Positions 53,836 to 63,792 of a DNA stretch of 64,000 nucleotides are shown piece by piece. This DNA is from Chloroflexota bacterium (GTDB taxonomy: Bacteria > Chloroflexota > UBA11872 > VXOZ01), in the NCBI GenBank assembly GCA_028874195.1, contig JAPPLM010000056.1, positions 28,892-92,891 of the forward strand. The letters run 5' to 3'. The position numbers and the translations under genes are program-made. Under the pieces are notes generated by a model. The model had not been told where the DNA came from, searched no databases, and was given only the letters and a program-made list of their open reading frames with translations. Numbering within the stretch: position 1 is the stretch's first letter; each line of letters begins with the position of its first letter.

Positions 53836-54807
53836 TCACCTGCGGTAGTGGATGACGCCGGGGACAGGCGGCCACTCCGGGATTCCCAGGTCGTCGTACA
53901 GCCATCGGGGTGCCTCGAACGTGTGTGCGTCAGGATCCAGGTGCGCGAGCGGCGTGCCCGTGCGGAGGAAGTTCCCCGGCAGCCAGAGTGTGCCCTCCGT
54001 ATCCCACGACCACAGCATGGTGGTCCCGGCCGCTGAGCAATGGCGGACGAAGGGCGTGGACAAGAGCCCCAGGAACGTCAGGTGGACGCCGTCCCACTGT
54101 GTGGCAACGCGAGCCCAGTCCGGCGAAAGCGTGCCGACCCCGGCCGGACTATTCGGATCCTGATTGACGCTGGGAAAGGAGACACACAGTTCATGCCAGT
54201 CGGCGGGGCCGGAGATCTCGCAGACGCGGGCGGATGCGTCGATCTCGGCTGCGAATCTGCGGTGTAATTTTATCATCGCCCACTCGCCGACGCCCAACGC
54301 GATAGCGGTGTCGAGGCACGCATACTCTCCCCTGAGCGTGGAGGTGATACGCCATTCCCTGGGACGTTGCGCGTAGGACTCCCAGCGGACAGCCGGCTTC
54401 GACGCCGCCGCGCAGGAGGACGTTCGCTTGAATATGCGCTGTATGCGCTCCCAAATGGGGTGAGGCACCGTGCGGGCAGAGGCTGGGTGCGCCGTGTCAT
54501 CAATCACGAGTAACTGCCGGGTTGGGTCCATAGGAGCAGTCCACCAACGGCTTTGCGGATGTGACACCACCGCGCGCGCCAGGCTTGCCAGGTCTGCGCC
54601 GCGTGAAAGCGCGGCCGTGACGGTTCGTTCGAGATCCCCCGACCAGGGATTGAGAACGTTCAAAGCGATCGCGGCGCGCGCGAATGCCTGCGGCGGCGTG
54701 ACCGCAAGCTCGATGGGAACCTGATCCCGCTCGATAGTCAGCAAGAAAGCGCACCCCACCGGGCAGCGCAGCAACCGGGCCGCCAAGTCGTCGGTCCGGG
54801 ATTCCAT
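53836..54807 (-). CDS. Hypothetical protein, 323 residues
   Basis: A soluble-looking protein with Trp-rich stretches (RWWTAPMDPTRQLLVIDDTAHPAS, PHPIWERIQRIFKRTSS, WAMIKLHRRFAAEIDASARVCE, LWSWDTEGTLWLPGNF). No signal, span or recognised motif. ATG 54807; the region upstream to 54997 is a divergent promoter area with the following Gfo/Idh/MocA gene. Length and composition support coding. Confidence 0.6.
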   Translation of the reverse strand: MESRTDDLAARLLRCPVGCAFLLTIERDQVPIELAVTPPQAFARAAIALNVLNPWSGDLERTVTAALSRGADLASLARAVVSHPQSRWWTAPMDPTRQLLVIDDTAHPASARTVPHPIWERIQRIFKRTSSCAAASKPAVRWESYAQRPREWRITSTLRGEYACLDTAIALGVGEWAMIKLHRRFAAEIDASARVCEISGPADWHELCVSFPSVNQDPNSPAGVGTLSPDWARVATQWDGVHLTFLGLLSTPFVRHCSAAGTTMLWSWDTEGTLWLPGNFLRTGTPLAHLDPDAHTFEAPRWLYDDLGIPEWPPVPGVIHYRR

Positions 54808-54997
54808 TGAGCTCTGTTCCTTGACACTTAACGACCGCTACTGCGCGGTCACTCTCTGTTACGCTCAGACGGCGGTCTGTCAAAATCAAGCATAGCATAC
54901 CGACTGTTTCCTTCTTCCCTTGACAGCCAGCCGCGAATACGCTGTACTGTAGCCACGTTTAATTGGCAGTATTGTTGAAACTTTGGGAGGATTCGCG

Positions 54998-56044
54998 ATG
55001 ACAGACGATGGCAAGCTTGGGGTCGGTGTGGTCGGCATCGGCTGGGTTTCGCACCAGCACATTGGCACCCTGGTCACCAACCCGCACACCGAGGTGGTCG
55101 GGCTCTGCAGCGGCAGCTTGGCAAACGCCCAGAACGCCAAGGAAGAGCATGGGCTCAGCAACGCCCACTGCTACGACGACTACGAGCAGATGCTGAAGCA
55201 GGACAACTTGGACATGATCTTCATCTGCTCCACCAACGAAAAGCACGTGGACCAAGCGGTGGCGGGCGCGGAAGCCGGTAATCACCTGCTTATCGAGAAG
55301 CCCGCCTCGTTGACGTGGGAAGGCCTGAAGTCAATTGCGGCGGCAGTGGACAAGGCCGGCGTGGTGGCCTGCGAGGGCTTTGAGTTGCACTGGAGCCCCT
55401 ACTTCCTGATCGTGCACAAGCTCATCAAGGCCAATGCTTTCGGTAACATCTTCTACGGCGAGTGCGACTATTTCAGCGCCAATTGGCCGCAGTGGTACGT
55501 GGGCTATCCCTGGGTGAAGACCCGCGAGCAGGGCGGCTCCGCGCTGGCGGCCGCCGGCTGCCACGCCGTGGACGCGCTGCTGCAGTTCATGCCCGGCGAG
55601 GTGGACCACGTGGTGGGCCATTGGGGTAACTTTACCAAGACCTTCGACTGGGAAGGCACCGTGCTCAGCGTGATCAGCTACAAGGACGGCCGCATCGGCA
55701 AAGTCGGCTGCATCCTGGAGGGCAACAACCCCTACACGTTCAACGTGCGCCTGCACGGCGACCGCGGCACCCTGGTGGGCAACAAATTCCACTCGGAGAC
55801 CCTGATCGGCGAGCGCATGACCGAGCAGACCGACTGGGCCACGTTCGAGACCATCATGCCGGATACGCCGGAGGTCTCGCACCACCCCTTCCAGCCGCAG
55901 ACGGACCACATCATCGACTGCATCCTGAACAACAAGAAGCCGGAAGTGGACATCAACGATGCCCTGAGGATCGACGAAGTCATCTTCGCGGCGGAGCGGT
56001 CGGCGAGCCTGGGCGGCGAAGCGGTCAAGCTGCCGCTGGAGTAA
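54998..56044 (+). CDS. Gfo/Idh/MocA family oxidoreductase
   Basis: 348 residues from ATG 54998 (MTDDGKLGVGVVGIGWVSHQH), with GGGAGG at good spacing; TTG 54983 is also in frame. The Rossmann GxGxxx motif is GVVGIGWVS, the EKP motif LIEKPASLTWEGL gives the catalytic lysine, and GGSALAAAGCHAVDALLQF contains the conserved histidine. It reduces or oxidises a sugar or cyclitol with NAD(P). Together with the 1784 paralogue it shows expansion of this family in the genome. Confidence 0.9.
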   Translation: MTDDGKLGVGVVGIGWVSHQHIGTLVTNPHTEVVGLCSGSLANAQNAKEEHGLSNAHCYDDYEQMLKQDNLDMIFICSTNEKHVDQAVAGAEAGNHLLIEKPASLTWEGLKSIAAAVDKAGVVACEGFELHWSPYFLIVHKLIKANAFGNIFYGECDYFSANWPQWYVGYPWVKTREQGGSALAAAGCHAVDALLQFMPGEVDHVVGHWGNFTKTFDWEGTVLSVISYKDGRIGKVGCILEGNNPYTFNVRLHGDRGTLVGNKFHSETLIGERMTEQTDWATFETIMPDTPEVSHHPFQPQTDHIIDCILNNKKPEVDINDALRIDEVIFAAERSASLGGEAVKLPLE

Positions 56045-56236
56045 AGCTGCATGCGTCACCGCCTGCTCCGAGAATTCGGGGCCGGTTTCTGGCAGAAATG
56101 AAATAGCCGAATTGGGGCGAACGAGGAATTCGGCAGCAAGATGCGCCGGAGAGTGTAATCCTCTCCGGCGCGTCATTGTGTAACGAATGGGAGCGTCTCC
56201 CTGCCGACCACAACTAGACACCCCCGCCCCACCCTC

Positions 56237-56265
56237 TGGATTCCGGCTTTCGCCGGAATGACGGG
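56237..56265. repeat. Family B repeat
   Basis: TGGATTCCGGCTTTCGCC then GGAATGACGGG; arms ATTCCGGC/GCCGGAAT. It lies between the oxidoreductase and the VanZ-like gene. Confidence 0.85.
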
Positions 56266-56537
56266 CGGCGGCAGCGGTATCCGCCGGACATAGGGGCTCT
56301 CGCTCCCGGCGGAGACGAGACAAGAGCCCCCATCTGGTGAGCAAGGCTGTGCTGAGTCAAGAGGAGGCTTTACGTCAAGCAAGAACGCGCAACCCAGAGA
56401 TCTCTTCGCTCCGGTCCCGTGCTCGCTAGGGAGCAATCTTTGGTCCGACATGATAGGGTGGATTAAGGGTCTGCAAAACGCGATAGTTTTGCGCTGACGA
56501 ATATCTGCCAAATTTCGGAATTCAAGACTCACCTTCC

Positions 56538-57116
56538 ATGTCCTTCTTCTCTTCCCGGCGGGAACGCCGCCTCTGGCTGTGGGTGCTGGCAGTCATGGTG
56601 GCCATCTATGCCACGCTCGGTCTGGCGCAACAGTGGGCTGCTGCGCTAGAGGAAAGAGGCCTGCTGGACTTCACCGTTGGCCTCTTCCTCCTTTGCATGT
56701 TGCTCGTGGGATTGACCGTCCTCACACAGGGACTGCGCGTGCGGCCGGGGGGCGCGGAAGTGGCGGTCTTCATTGGCGTCGCCACCGCTTATCTGCTGGT
56801 GCTCACCCGCATGACGGTGCCGACGGAGCGCTCGCACCTCATCGAGTACAGCATCGTCGGCGTGCTCATCCACGAAGCGCTCACCGAACGCCGGAGCCGG
56901 GGCCGCCGCGTGCCGCTGCCGCCGGTGCTTGCCGTCCTCATTACGGTAGCCTTGGGCGCGCTTGACGAGGGAATCCAATGGCTCCTGCCCAACCGGGTCT
57001 TCGATCCGGTAGACATCCTCTTCAATACCCTCGCCGGCACCATGGCGGTGGCCGCCAGCGTGGCATTGACATGGGCGCGGCGGCGGACAGCGTTGCAGAG
57101 ATTTGGCCTGAAGTGA
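56538..57116 (+). CDS. VanZ-like membrane protein
   Basis: 192 residues. Four or five spans (LWLWVLAVMVAIYATLGLAQQW, DFTVGLFLLCMLLVGLTVLTQG and others) and the VanZ pattern ALDEGIQWLLPNRVFDPVDILFNTLAGTM, with Glu, Asp and Asn in the conserved D-E-x-x-Q...D-x-x-x-N-x-x-G order. VanZ confers low-level teicoplanin resistance in enterococci; most relatives are of unknown function. It is not with van genes here. Confidence 0.85.
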   Translation: MSFFSSRRERRLWLWVLAVMVAIYATLGLAQQWAAALEERGLLDFTVGLFLLCMLLVGLTVLTQGLRVRPGGAEVAVFIGVATAYLLVLTRMTVPTERSHLIEYSIVGVLIHEALTERRSRGRRVPLPPVLAVLITVALGALDEGIQWLLPNRVFDPVDILFNTLAGTMAVAASVALTWARRRTALQRFGLK

Positions 57117-57126
57117 GCGCGCTCCA

Positions 57127-57151
57127 GTAGAGGCGCAGCCAGCGCCCCTAC
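57127..57151. repeat. Hairpin with GTAG...CTAC ends, related to family C
   Basis: GTAGAGGCGC-AGCCA-GCGCCCCTAC; outer ends match the GTAGGGGC/GCCCCTAC ends of family C with a different core. It lies in the 306-base gap 57117-57422. Confidence 0.55.
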
Positions 57152-57422
57152 AATACACCGTTGCAGGAAAGCAATGCGATTATCGCCGTCAATGAGCCCG
57201 CGCACGGCGAACTCCATGCGGTGATTCCCAAAGTGCGCGTGCAGTCGTGCAAATACGGCTGCGCTAGCCCTGCAATCCTCGCGCCAAGGGCGGCGGATCT
57301 TCCGAGACTGGCGAATTGTTGCGATTAGATCACCAGAGTATACTTGATTAGATGATTAAGCGTACTTAATTCAGCCCAATTGGCATAAATATCAAACCGT
57401 CTTGGCCAATTCGGAACACCAC

Positions 57423-59260
57423 ATGAGCGAGCCTAGCGATGGGTCTGTCGCCCAGTCTTCAGAGGACGTTAACTTACTCACCGGTCTCAAGATTCTGCTC
57501 CCGTTCGCCAAGCATGCTTGGCTCACTTACACTGGGGCAGCGGCGCTCGCGTCGCTAAGTTCGTTAGCGCTGCTGGGCCCGTTCTGGGCGGTTTACCGGG
57601 CTGTTGACGACGTGGTCGCGGGGGTCGCCAGCCGTGAGGCCATGTTCACCTATGCCGCCCTGGCTGCGGGCTTCCTCGTAACCCAATACCTCTTGACGGC
57701 GGCGTCATCGTGGATGTCGCACCGCGGCGCATTTGCCACACTCGAGTTGCTGCGCCTGCGAATCGGCGCGCGCCTTGGCCGTGTACCGCTGGGCTTTCTC
57801 ACGAACCGGCGCTCCGGCGAGATTCAACGGACGTTGCGCGACGACATCGAGCGGCTCGAGCTCTTCCTGGCCCACTTCGTTCCCGATATCGTCTCTGCTT
57901 TCACGACGCTCTTGTTCTTGATTGCTTGGCTCGTCATCGTGGACTGGCGCATGGCCCTGGTGAGCCTCGCGGTGGTAGCGGTCGCGTTGCCGATTATGGC
58001 CATTGGCACCAGCCATGGCAGCGGCAAGATGGGAGAGTATACGCGCAGCATGGCGCGTATGAATGCCTCTATCGTCGAATTCGTGCGGGCAATGCCGGTG
58101 GTGCGCACGTTCAATGGCACGCGCCGCGTATACGGGGAGACGAGAGCCGCCATCAACGATACCGTGCAGTACGAAGCTGATTGGGCGCGAGAAATCATCC
58201 CCGTGTTTACGGCTTTCTATGTGCTCGTGAGCTCGCCGGTGTTGACCATCCTGCCACTTGGGCTCTGGCTCTGGCATACCGAACGAGTAGACACTTCAAC
58301 CCTGCTTTTTTCTTCATCGTCGGTCTGGGCTTCACATTGCCGATTCTGCGCCTGCTCTTGGTCATGACACAGTTTGCCTATCTGGGTCTGGGAGCACGCC
58401 TTGTACGCGAGCTCGACGAAGCCGCGGTGCTGCCCGAGGTTGCCGAGCGGCCCGTGCTCGATGGCGCATCCATTGAAGTCTGCAACGTGGACTTCAGCTA
58501 CGGCGAGCAGGGGCAGGATTCACGCATGGTTCTGCGCGACGTCTCATTTGCGGCGGAACCGGGAACGGTAACTGCCGTGGTGGGTCCATCCGGCGCCGGC
58601 AAGTCAACCTTGGCGCGCCTTATGGTGCGTTTCTGGGACGTGGAAACAGGAGCCATCCGCATCGGCGGCGTTGACATACGAGAGATGCCGATTCCACAGC
58701 TAATGGAGCAGACGGCGTTTGTGTTTCAAGAGACATTCCTCTTCAACGAGAGCGTTGCCGCGAACTTGCGCATCGCGAAACCGGAGGCGACGGAAGAGGA
58801 GATAGTCGCGGCGGCAAAAGCTGCAAATGCGCACGAGTTCGTTTTGGCTTTACCGCAGGGGTACGAAACGCCAATCGGCGAGTCTGGCGACCGTCTCTCC
58901 GGGGGCGAGCGCCAGCGACTGGCGGTTGCGCGCGCGCTGCTCAAAGATGCTCCCATAGTAATCCTTGACGAGGCAACCGCCTACGCCGATCCCGAAAACG
59001 AGGTGGCGCTGCAAGGCGCACTGGACCGCCTGATAGCCGGACGCACGGTGATCGTAATTGCTCACCGTCTCTCCACAGTTGCCGGAGCGGACCAGATGAT
59101 CGTATTGGATGAAGGCCGCATCGTCGAGCATGGGCGGCACGACGAACTGGTACAAAGAGGAGGGCTTTATTCCCGCTTGTGGGACGCCTTCTCAGATGCT
59201 TCTGCCATTGCCTTGACGGGCGGCGGAGACCAACTCGCCAGTGAGGGAGCGACCTCGTGA
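57423..59260 (+). CDS. ABC transporter (YbtP/IrtA-type), with frameshift in a T run
   Basis: A half-size exporter-fold ABC protein split by one base. From ATG 57423 the membrane domain (five or six spans) reads in one frame to about 58305; the rest continues in the -1 frame with FIVGLGFTLPILRLLLVMTQFAYLG, Walker A GPSGAGKSTL, signature LSGGERQR, Walker B VILDEATAYADPENE and H-loop AHRLSTV. The break is at TTTTTT 58306-58311: one extra T would restore about 613 residues. The ADPENE Walker-B tail and pairing with another ABC gene are typical of siderophore-type heterodimers. It may be a sequencing error, transcriptional slippage or real decay. Confidence 0.85.
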
Positions 59261-61059
59261 GTCAGACAGCCGCCTCACCTCAGCCCTTCTATGTGGGACC
59301 TGTTGCCACCGTCTGGCGCCTCCTGGGAGAGCGGAGCCGCGAACTCAAGCTAGCAATTGGCCTGCGCTTTCTCCAGGCGATGTTCGCCGGCATTCCCGTC
59401 GTCTTCCTCGTGTGGATTGTAGACCACCTTCGCGAGGGGACGCTCTCCGCAAGCCAAGCGTGGATTGCAGCCGGCGTGACGGTTTTCTCAATCGCCGCTC
59501 AGTTCGCAGCGTGGTACGTCAGTAACCGCGTGATTTGGATTAGCGGCTTCTTTGCCATAGGCGATGCGCGGGCCAAGACTCTCGACCACATCCAACGTCT
59601 ACCCCTTGGCACGCTCCGTTCCCGCTCCACCGGCGACTTAACGACTGCCATTACGACTGACTTCGAGACCGTAGCAGAGTACATTACGGATTCTATCCCA
59701 ACGCTCTTTGGCGCAATCGGGTTGCCGCTCCTCGTAGTGATCGCGATGGTATTCATTGATCTGCAATTGGCCGCGGCTGTCTCACTCAGCTTGGTGGTTG
59801 CTTGGCCCGTATTCATCTGGGTCAATAGGCAGTTCAAAGAACTGGCGCTTTTGCGCGGGGACCGCATGGCGGAATCCAGCGGCCGCATGCTCGAATACGT
59901 GCTTGGGATCACGGTCGCGCGTGCGTTTAATCGCACCGATGACCGCTTGGGACAGTTCGCGCGCGCGGTAAAGAGTATTCGCCAGATCAACGATCTCCTC
60001 ACCCTGCGCCTGCTGCCGCTAGGGATTCTTGGGATTTGCATCGTCGAGTTGGGCATTCCGCTGGTGATTGCATTCGCCGCCTACCGCTGGTTTGGCGGCG
60101 TCACTGACGCCGGAACAGTGTTGATATTCCTCGTGCTCGTGCTGCGCGTGTACGGGCCTATCGTTGCTTTGGCAGCGCACTTCGAGGCGCTGCGCCTGGG
60201 GGACGCGGCCTTGGAGCGCATTGGGCGGATCATGGACCTGGAGGAGCAACCTGCGCCGGAGCAGCCGCGTCGTGAGCCGCAAGGCCATGACGTGGCATTC
60301 GACCATGTCACCTTCGCCTACGAGGCCGCTCCGGTGCTCAAGGGCGTTTCTTTCGTGGCCCGCGCCGGCGCCACCACGGCCATCGTTGGGGCATCCGGCG
60401 CCGGCAAGAGTACAATCCTCAACCTGATTTCACGATTTTGGGATGCAACGGAAGGCGTCGTTCGCATCGGCGGCGTTGACGTGCGGGATCTGACGCATCA
60501 ACAGCTCTTCGAGCACATAACCGTGGTCTTCCAGGAGGTCTATCTGTTTCGCACAACGATCCGTGAAAACATCGCGTTCGGCCGTCCGGATTCGTCGGAC
60601 GCGGAGGTTGAGGCCGCGGCTCGCGCCGCGCAAGCGCACGATTTCATTCAGGCTCTGCCCCAAGGCTACGAGACAGTGGTCGGCGAGGGCGGCGCAACCC
60701 TCTCCGGCGGCGAAAGACAACGCGTCTCGATTGCCAGAGCAGTTCTCAAGAATGCGCCAATTGTCCTCCTCGACGAACCGACGGCCTCGCTAGACTCCAT
60801 CAATGACCGTGCGGTGCGCACGGCTCTCGTCGCGCTGTTGCGGGGTAAAACGGTCCTCGTGGTAGCGCACCGCTTGCCGACAATTCAAACTGCGGACCAG
60901 ATTCTCGTCATCCACGACGGGTGCATCGTCCAGCGCGGCACTCATGAAGACCTCGTAGATCAAGAGGGTGAGCGCTACCACCAGTTCTGGCAAGACCGCA
61001 AGCGCGCGTTAGCGTGGCGAATGGGTGCAACTTCAGCCAATGAAAGCAACATGGTTTAG
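59257..61059 (+). CDS. ABC transporter (YbtQ/IrtB-type), partner of the upstream gene
   Basis: 600 residues from GTG 59257, overlapping the previous stop (GTGA). Six spans, then Walker A GASGAGKSTI, Q-loop VVFQEVYLFR, signature LSGGERQRVSIARAVL, Walker B VLLDEPTASLD and H-loop AHRLPTI. It lies with its partner in one transcript, so a heterodimer is expected. Such pairs usually move siderophores or other hydrophobic metabolites; direction and substrate are open. Confidence 0.92.
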   Translation: MSQTAASPQPFYVGPVATVWRLLGERSRELKLAIGLRFLQAMFAGIPVVFLVWIVDHLREGTLSASQAWIAAGVTVFSIAAQFAAWYVSNRVIWISGFFAIGDARAKTLDHIQRLPLGTLRSRSTGDLTTAITTDFETVAEYITDSIPTLFGAIGLPLLVVIAMVFIDLQLAAAVSLSLVVAWPVFIWVNRQFKELALLRGDRMAESSGRMLEYVLGITVARAFNRTDDRLGQFARAVKSIRQINDLLTLRLLPLGILGICIVELGIPLVIAFAAYRWFGGVTDAGTVLIFLVLVLRVYGPIVALAAHFEALRLGDAALERIGRIMDLEEQPAPEQPRREPQGHDVAFDHVTFAYEAAPVLKGVSFVARAGATTAIVGASGAGKSTILNLISRFWDATEGVVRIGGVDVRDLTHQQLFEHITVVFQEVYLFRTTIRENIAFGRPDSSDAEVEAAARAAQAHDFIQALPQGYETVVGEGGATLSGGERQRVSIARAVLKNAPIVLLDEPTASLDSINDRAVRTALVALLRGKTVLVVAHRLPTIQTADQILVIHDGCIVQRGTHEDLVDQEGERYHQFWQDRKRALAWRMGATSANESNMV

Positions 61060-61352
61060 GCTGTCTGCTCGGTAGTCCCGGCCGGTCGGCAGGAGTCTTC
61101 TGGGAGCGGCCGCGAATGCTGACTCAGCGATCTGGGCGAGAGCGAATTCGACTATAGGACGTTGGCGCCTGTGGCGGCCTGCTCGCTCCGATTGGGGTAT
61201 AATGCCGCTTGGATGCCGCGTGGGTTCCCAGGCTACTTGCCTGGAGAAACGGCATGTTCTCGTTCTCGCCGTCGCGGCACATTACCCTCACCACATCTCT
61301 CTCCCGACGAGGAGACCCTTGCGAAACCGGAGCTAAACGAAAGAGCACGGAA

Positions 61353-62951
61353 ATGAACATCAATGACGGTCTGGTGGCGCATTGGAAATTCAACGGCGAT
61401 TGCCGGGACTCGTCCGGCAACGACAATCACGGCATCAATCATGGCGCCGATCTGGCAGCGGTGGGACGGGACGGCAAGCCCTACGGCGCCGCGCGCTTCG
61501 ACGGCCGCACCGCATATGTAGAAGCGCCGCTCAACGATGCGCTGGGACTCGTTGGCCGTAACTTTACGCTCTCCGCCTGGGTGGAACTGCCGCCCGACGG
61601 CGCCAACCTGCACGGCGACATCCTCAGCAAGTACGATCCCGCCACCCGCTCCGGCCTGAATCTCGGCACGCTGAACTACGCCGGCGTCACCGCCGCGCAG
61701 TCGCACCACCGCAATCTGCATTTCGGCATCGATAACGGTTCGCAGGAACCGGCATGGGTGGACTGCGGCCGGCCGGGCAACAACCTGCGCGTTTACTCGC
61801 TATGCGTCTACAACGGTGACCTGTACACCGGCACCTTCGAGTGGGGCGCGGACGAGGCCGGGCACGTCTACCGCTACGCCGGCGGGCAGACGTGGGCTGA
61901 CTGCGGCAGTCCCGATCAGAGCAATACCGTGGCGTCGCTCGCCGTGTACCGGGGCGACCTCTATGCCGGTACGTCGTGTTACCGGGCCGGCGGCTCGGCG
62001 CTGGAAGATTCGCCGAACAAGCATCCCGGTGGCGCCATCTACCGCTACTTGGGAGACAGCAATTGGGAGTACTGCGGCCGCTTGGAAGGGGCCGATTCCA
62101 TTGCCGGCATGGCCGTCTACAACGGTGAACTCTACGCCATACCGCTCTACAGCCAGGGCGTCTTCCGGTATCTGGGCGGAGAAGAATGGGCATACTGCGG
62201 CACGCCCGGTCGCCGCATGATGGCAATTACCGTTTTCAAGAGACATCTCTACGGCGCGGGCAATGAGGGCGGCGGCGTGTTTCGCTACGACGGCGGCGCC
62301 GACTGGACGCCGGTCGGTTTCCAGGAAGGCGTCACCCAGGTGTATTCCTTTGCCGTCTATCAGGGCGAACTCTACGTCGGCACGTGGCCCAACGGCACCG
62401 TCTTCCGCTGGGACGGCCACGAGACGTGGGAGAGCGTGGGCCGCCTGGAAGACGAGAAGGAAGTCATGGCCATGGCCGTGTACAATGGCAAGCTCTACGC
62501 GGGCACGCTGCCGCTGGCCAACGTCTACCGCTACGAGGGCGGCGCCATGTGGACGAACACGGGGCAATTGGACACGACGCCCGACGTGAAGTACCGCCGA
62601 GTGTGGTCGATGGCCATCTTTGAGGGTAAGCTCTTTGGTGGCACGCTGCCGTCGGGCCGGGTGTACGCAATGGAGGCCGGGGCTAACGTGACGTACGATC
62701 ACGCACTGGCCGCAGGCTGGCATCACCTGGCGGCGGTACGCGAGGGGAATCAGTTGAGGCTCTACGTCAACGGCGCGGAGGTGGCCGCAACCGGCGAGAC
62801 GACGCGCGTGCCGCAGTACATCGCCAACAATCTGCCGCTGCGCATCGGCTTGGGGCAGCACGACCACTTCAACGGCAGCCTCGCCGACGTGCGCGTGCAC
62901 GGCCGCGCGCTGAGCTCTGATGAGATAGCCGCGCTCCGGCAAGCCACATAG
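61353..62951 (+). CDS. LamG-fold protein interrupted by a seven-repeat propeller
   Basis: 532 residues from ATG 61353 (MNINDGLVAHWKFNGDCRDS). Residues 1-120 are the first half of a LamG/concanavalin-like domain (ARFDGRTAYVEAP, FTLSAWVELPPDG, DILSKYDPATRSGLNLG). Residues about 150-445 hold seven similar repeats of the form SLAVYxGDLYAGTxxxxGxVYRYxGGxxWxxCG, fitting a seven-bladed propeller. Residues 445-532 complete the LamG domain (GWHHLAAVREGNQLRLYVNG and FNGSLADVRVHGRALSSDEIAAL). No signal peptide is seen. It probably binds a carbohydrate or protein; function unknown. Confidence 0.82.
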   Translation: MNINDGLVAHWKFNGDCRDSSGNDNHGINHGADLAAVGRDGKPYGAARFDGRTAYVEAPLNDALGLVGRNFTLSAWVELPPDGANLHGDILSKYDPATRSGLNLGTLNYAGVTAAQSHHRNLHFGIDNGSQEPAWVDCGRPGNNLRVYSLCVYNGDLYTGTFEWGADEAGHVYRYAGGQTWADCGSPDQSNTVASLAVYRGDLYAGTSCYRAGGSALEDSPNKHPGGAIYRYLGDSNWEYCGRLEGADSIAGMAVYNGELYAIPLYSQGVFRYLGGEEWAYCGTPGRRMMAITVFKRHLYGAGNEGGGVFRYDGGADWTPVGFQEGVTQVYSFAVYQGELYVGTWPNGTVFRWDGHETWESVGRLEDEKEVMAMAVYNGKLYAGTLPLANVYRYEGGAMWTNTGQLDTTPDVKYRRVWSMAIFEGKLFGGTLPSGRVYAMEAGANVTYDHALAAGWHHLAAVREGNQLRLYVNGAEVAATGETTRVPQYIANNLPLRIGLGQHDHFNGSLADVRVHGRALSSDEIAALRQAT

Positions 62952-63094
62952 CCGCCCGCGCAGAGTCGATCCCATCGAACCGGAGCCGGACGCGGGCAAT
63001 GGTGTCGCGGCGCAGTCCAGTCCGATCCGGCTCTGCAAGCGGCTGCAACAGCTTTGACTGCGTGAGTTACCAACGCTGTGCCGGCGGTCAAGTC

Positions 63095-63433
63095 TCAGAC
63101 GGAGTCTTCTTCCTCTTCGCCTACATCTGAGAAGTTGGCGATGGCCACCTCGCCTTCGGGAAACTCGGCAATGATCTTCAGCTTTCCGCCCATTGCCTCG
63201 ATGTAGGAACGGAGGCTGGACACGTACACGTCGGCCCGCTGCTCCAATTTGGAGACGGCGGGCTGATTCACCCGTAGCGTCTCGGCGAGGTCCCGCTGCG
63301 TCAGCGCACGTGCCCGGCGCAACTCGCGCAACGGCATTTCCGCGAGCAACTCTCGCTTCACCTCGTCGATGCGCCGACGGCGCTCCGGTGTGAAATTCTC
63401 GGTAAGCTCGCTGAACGGATGTCGTCCACTCAT
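63095..63433 (-). CDS. XRE-family antitoxin (HigA-like)
   Basis: 112 residues. The helix-turn-helix is LRRARALTQRDLAETLRVNQPAVSKLEQRADVYVSSLRSYIEAMGG, typical of toxin-linked XRE antitoxins and DNA-binding autorepressors, followed by an acidic C-terminus ending GEEEEDSV. Its start overlaps the toxin stop (ATGA), so toxin comes first, as in higBA. Confidence 0.88.
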   Translation of the reverse strand: MSGRHPFSELTENFTPERRRRIDEVKRELLAEMPLRELRRARALTQRDLAETLRVNQPAVSKLEQRADVYVSSLRSYIEAMGGKLKIIAEFPEGEVAIANFSDVGEEEEDSV

Positions 63434-63792
63434 TCGATCAACCCCTCCCTGCGCAGTTCTTCCAGATACTCATCGTAGAGGTCGTCAGCCACGGGCACGA
63501 ACTCCTCGTAGAACCGGTCGTTGCCCGTCTTGTCCCCGCCAATGAGCAGGATGGACGTTCGTCTCGGGTCGAAGGCGTAGAAGACCCGGACGGACCTCCC
63601 GCCGCTCTGCACGCGCAGTTCCCGCATGACCCCGTGGCGCGAACCTCTGATGTCCGAGGAGTAGGGGTACGGCAGGTTGGGGCCGTGCTCCGCCAGCAAC
63701 TCGACTCTAGCGGCTACCGCATCCTGCCGGCCCTCTGAGAGACCGTGCCACCACTGCCCGAACTCGTCCGTATACTCGACGTCCCAACGCAT
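63430..63792 (-). CDS. RelE/HigB-like toxin (phage Gp49-like)
   Basis: 120 residues from ATG 63792 (MRWDVEYTDEFGQWW); the frame remains open to 63849. HigB/Gp49 family marks are FGQWWHGLSEGRQDAVAARVELLAEHGPNLPYPYS, the SSDIRGSRHGVMRELRVQ strand and RVFYAFDPRRTSILLIGGDKTG, followed by a helical C-terminus. Such toxins cut mRNA on the ribosome. Overlap with the antitoxin makes a classic two-gene module. Confidence 0.88.
   Translation of the reverse strand: MRWDVEYTDEFGQWWHGLSEGRQDAVAARVELLAEHGPNLPYPYSSDIRGSRHGVMRELRVQSGGRSVRVFYAFDPRRTSILLIGGDKTGNDRFYEEFVPVADDLYDEYLEELRREGLIE

Noticed and set aside
1648..56265. CRISPR array from dispersed repeats
   Set aside because: The repeats are isolated, kilobases apart and self-complementary, without regular spacers; no cas genes are present.
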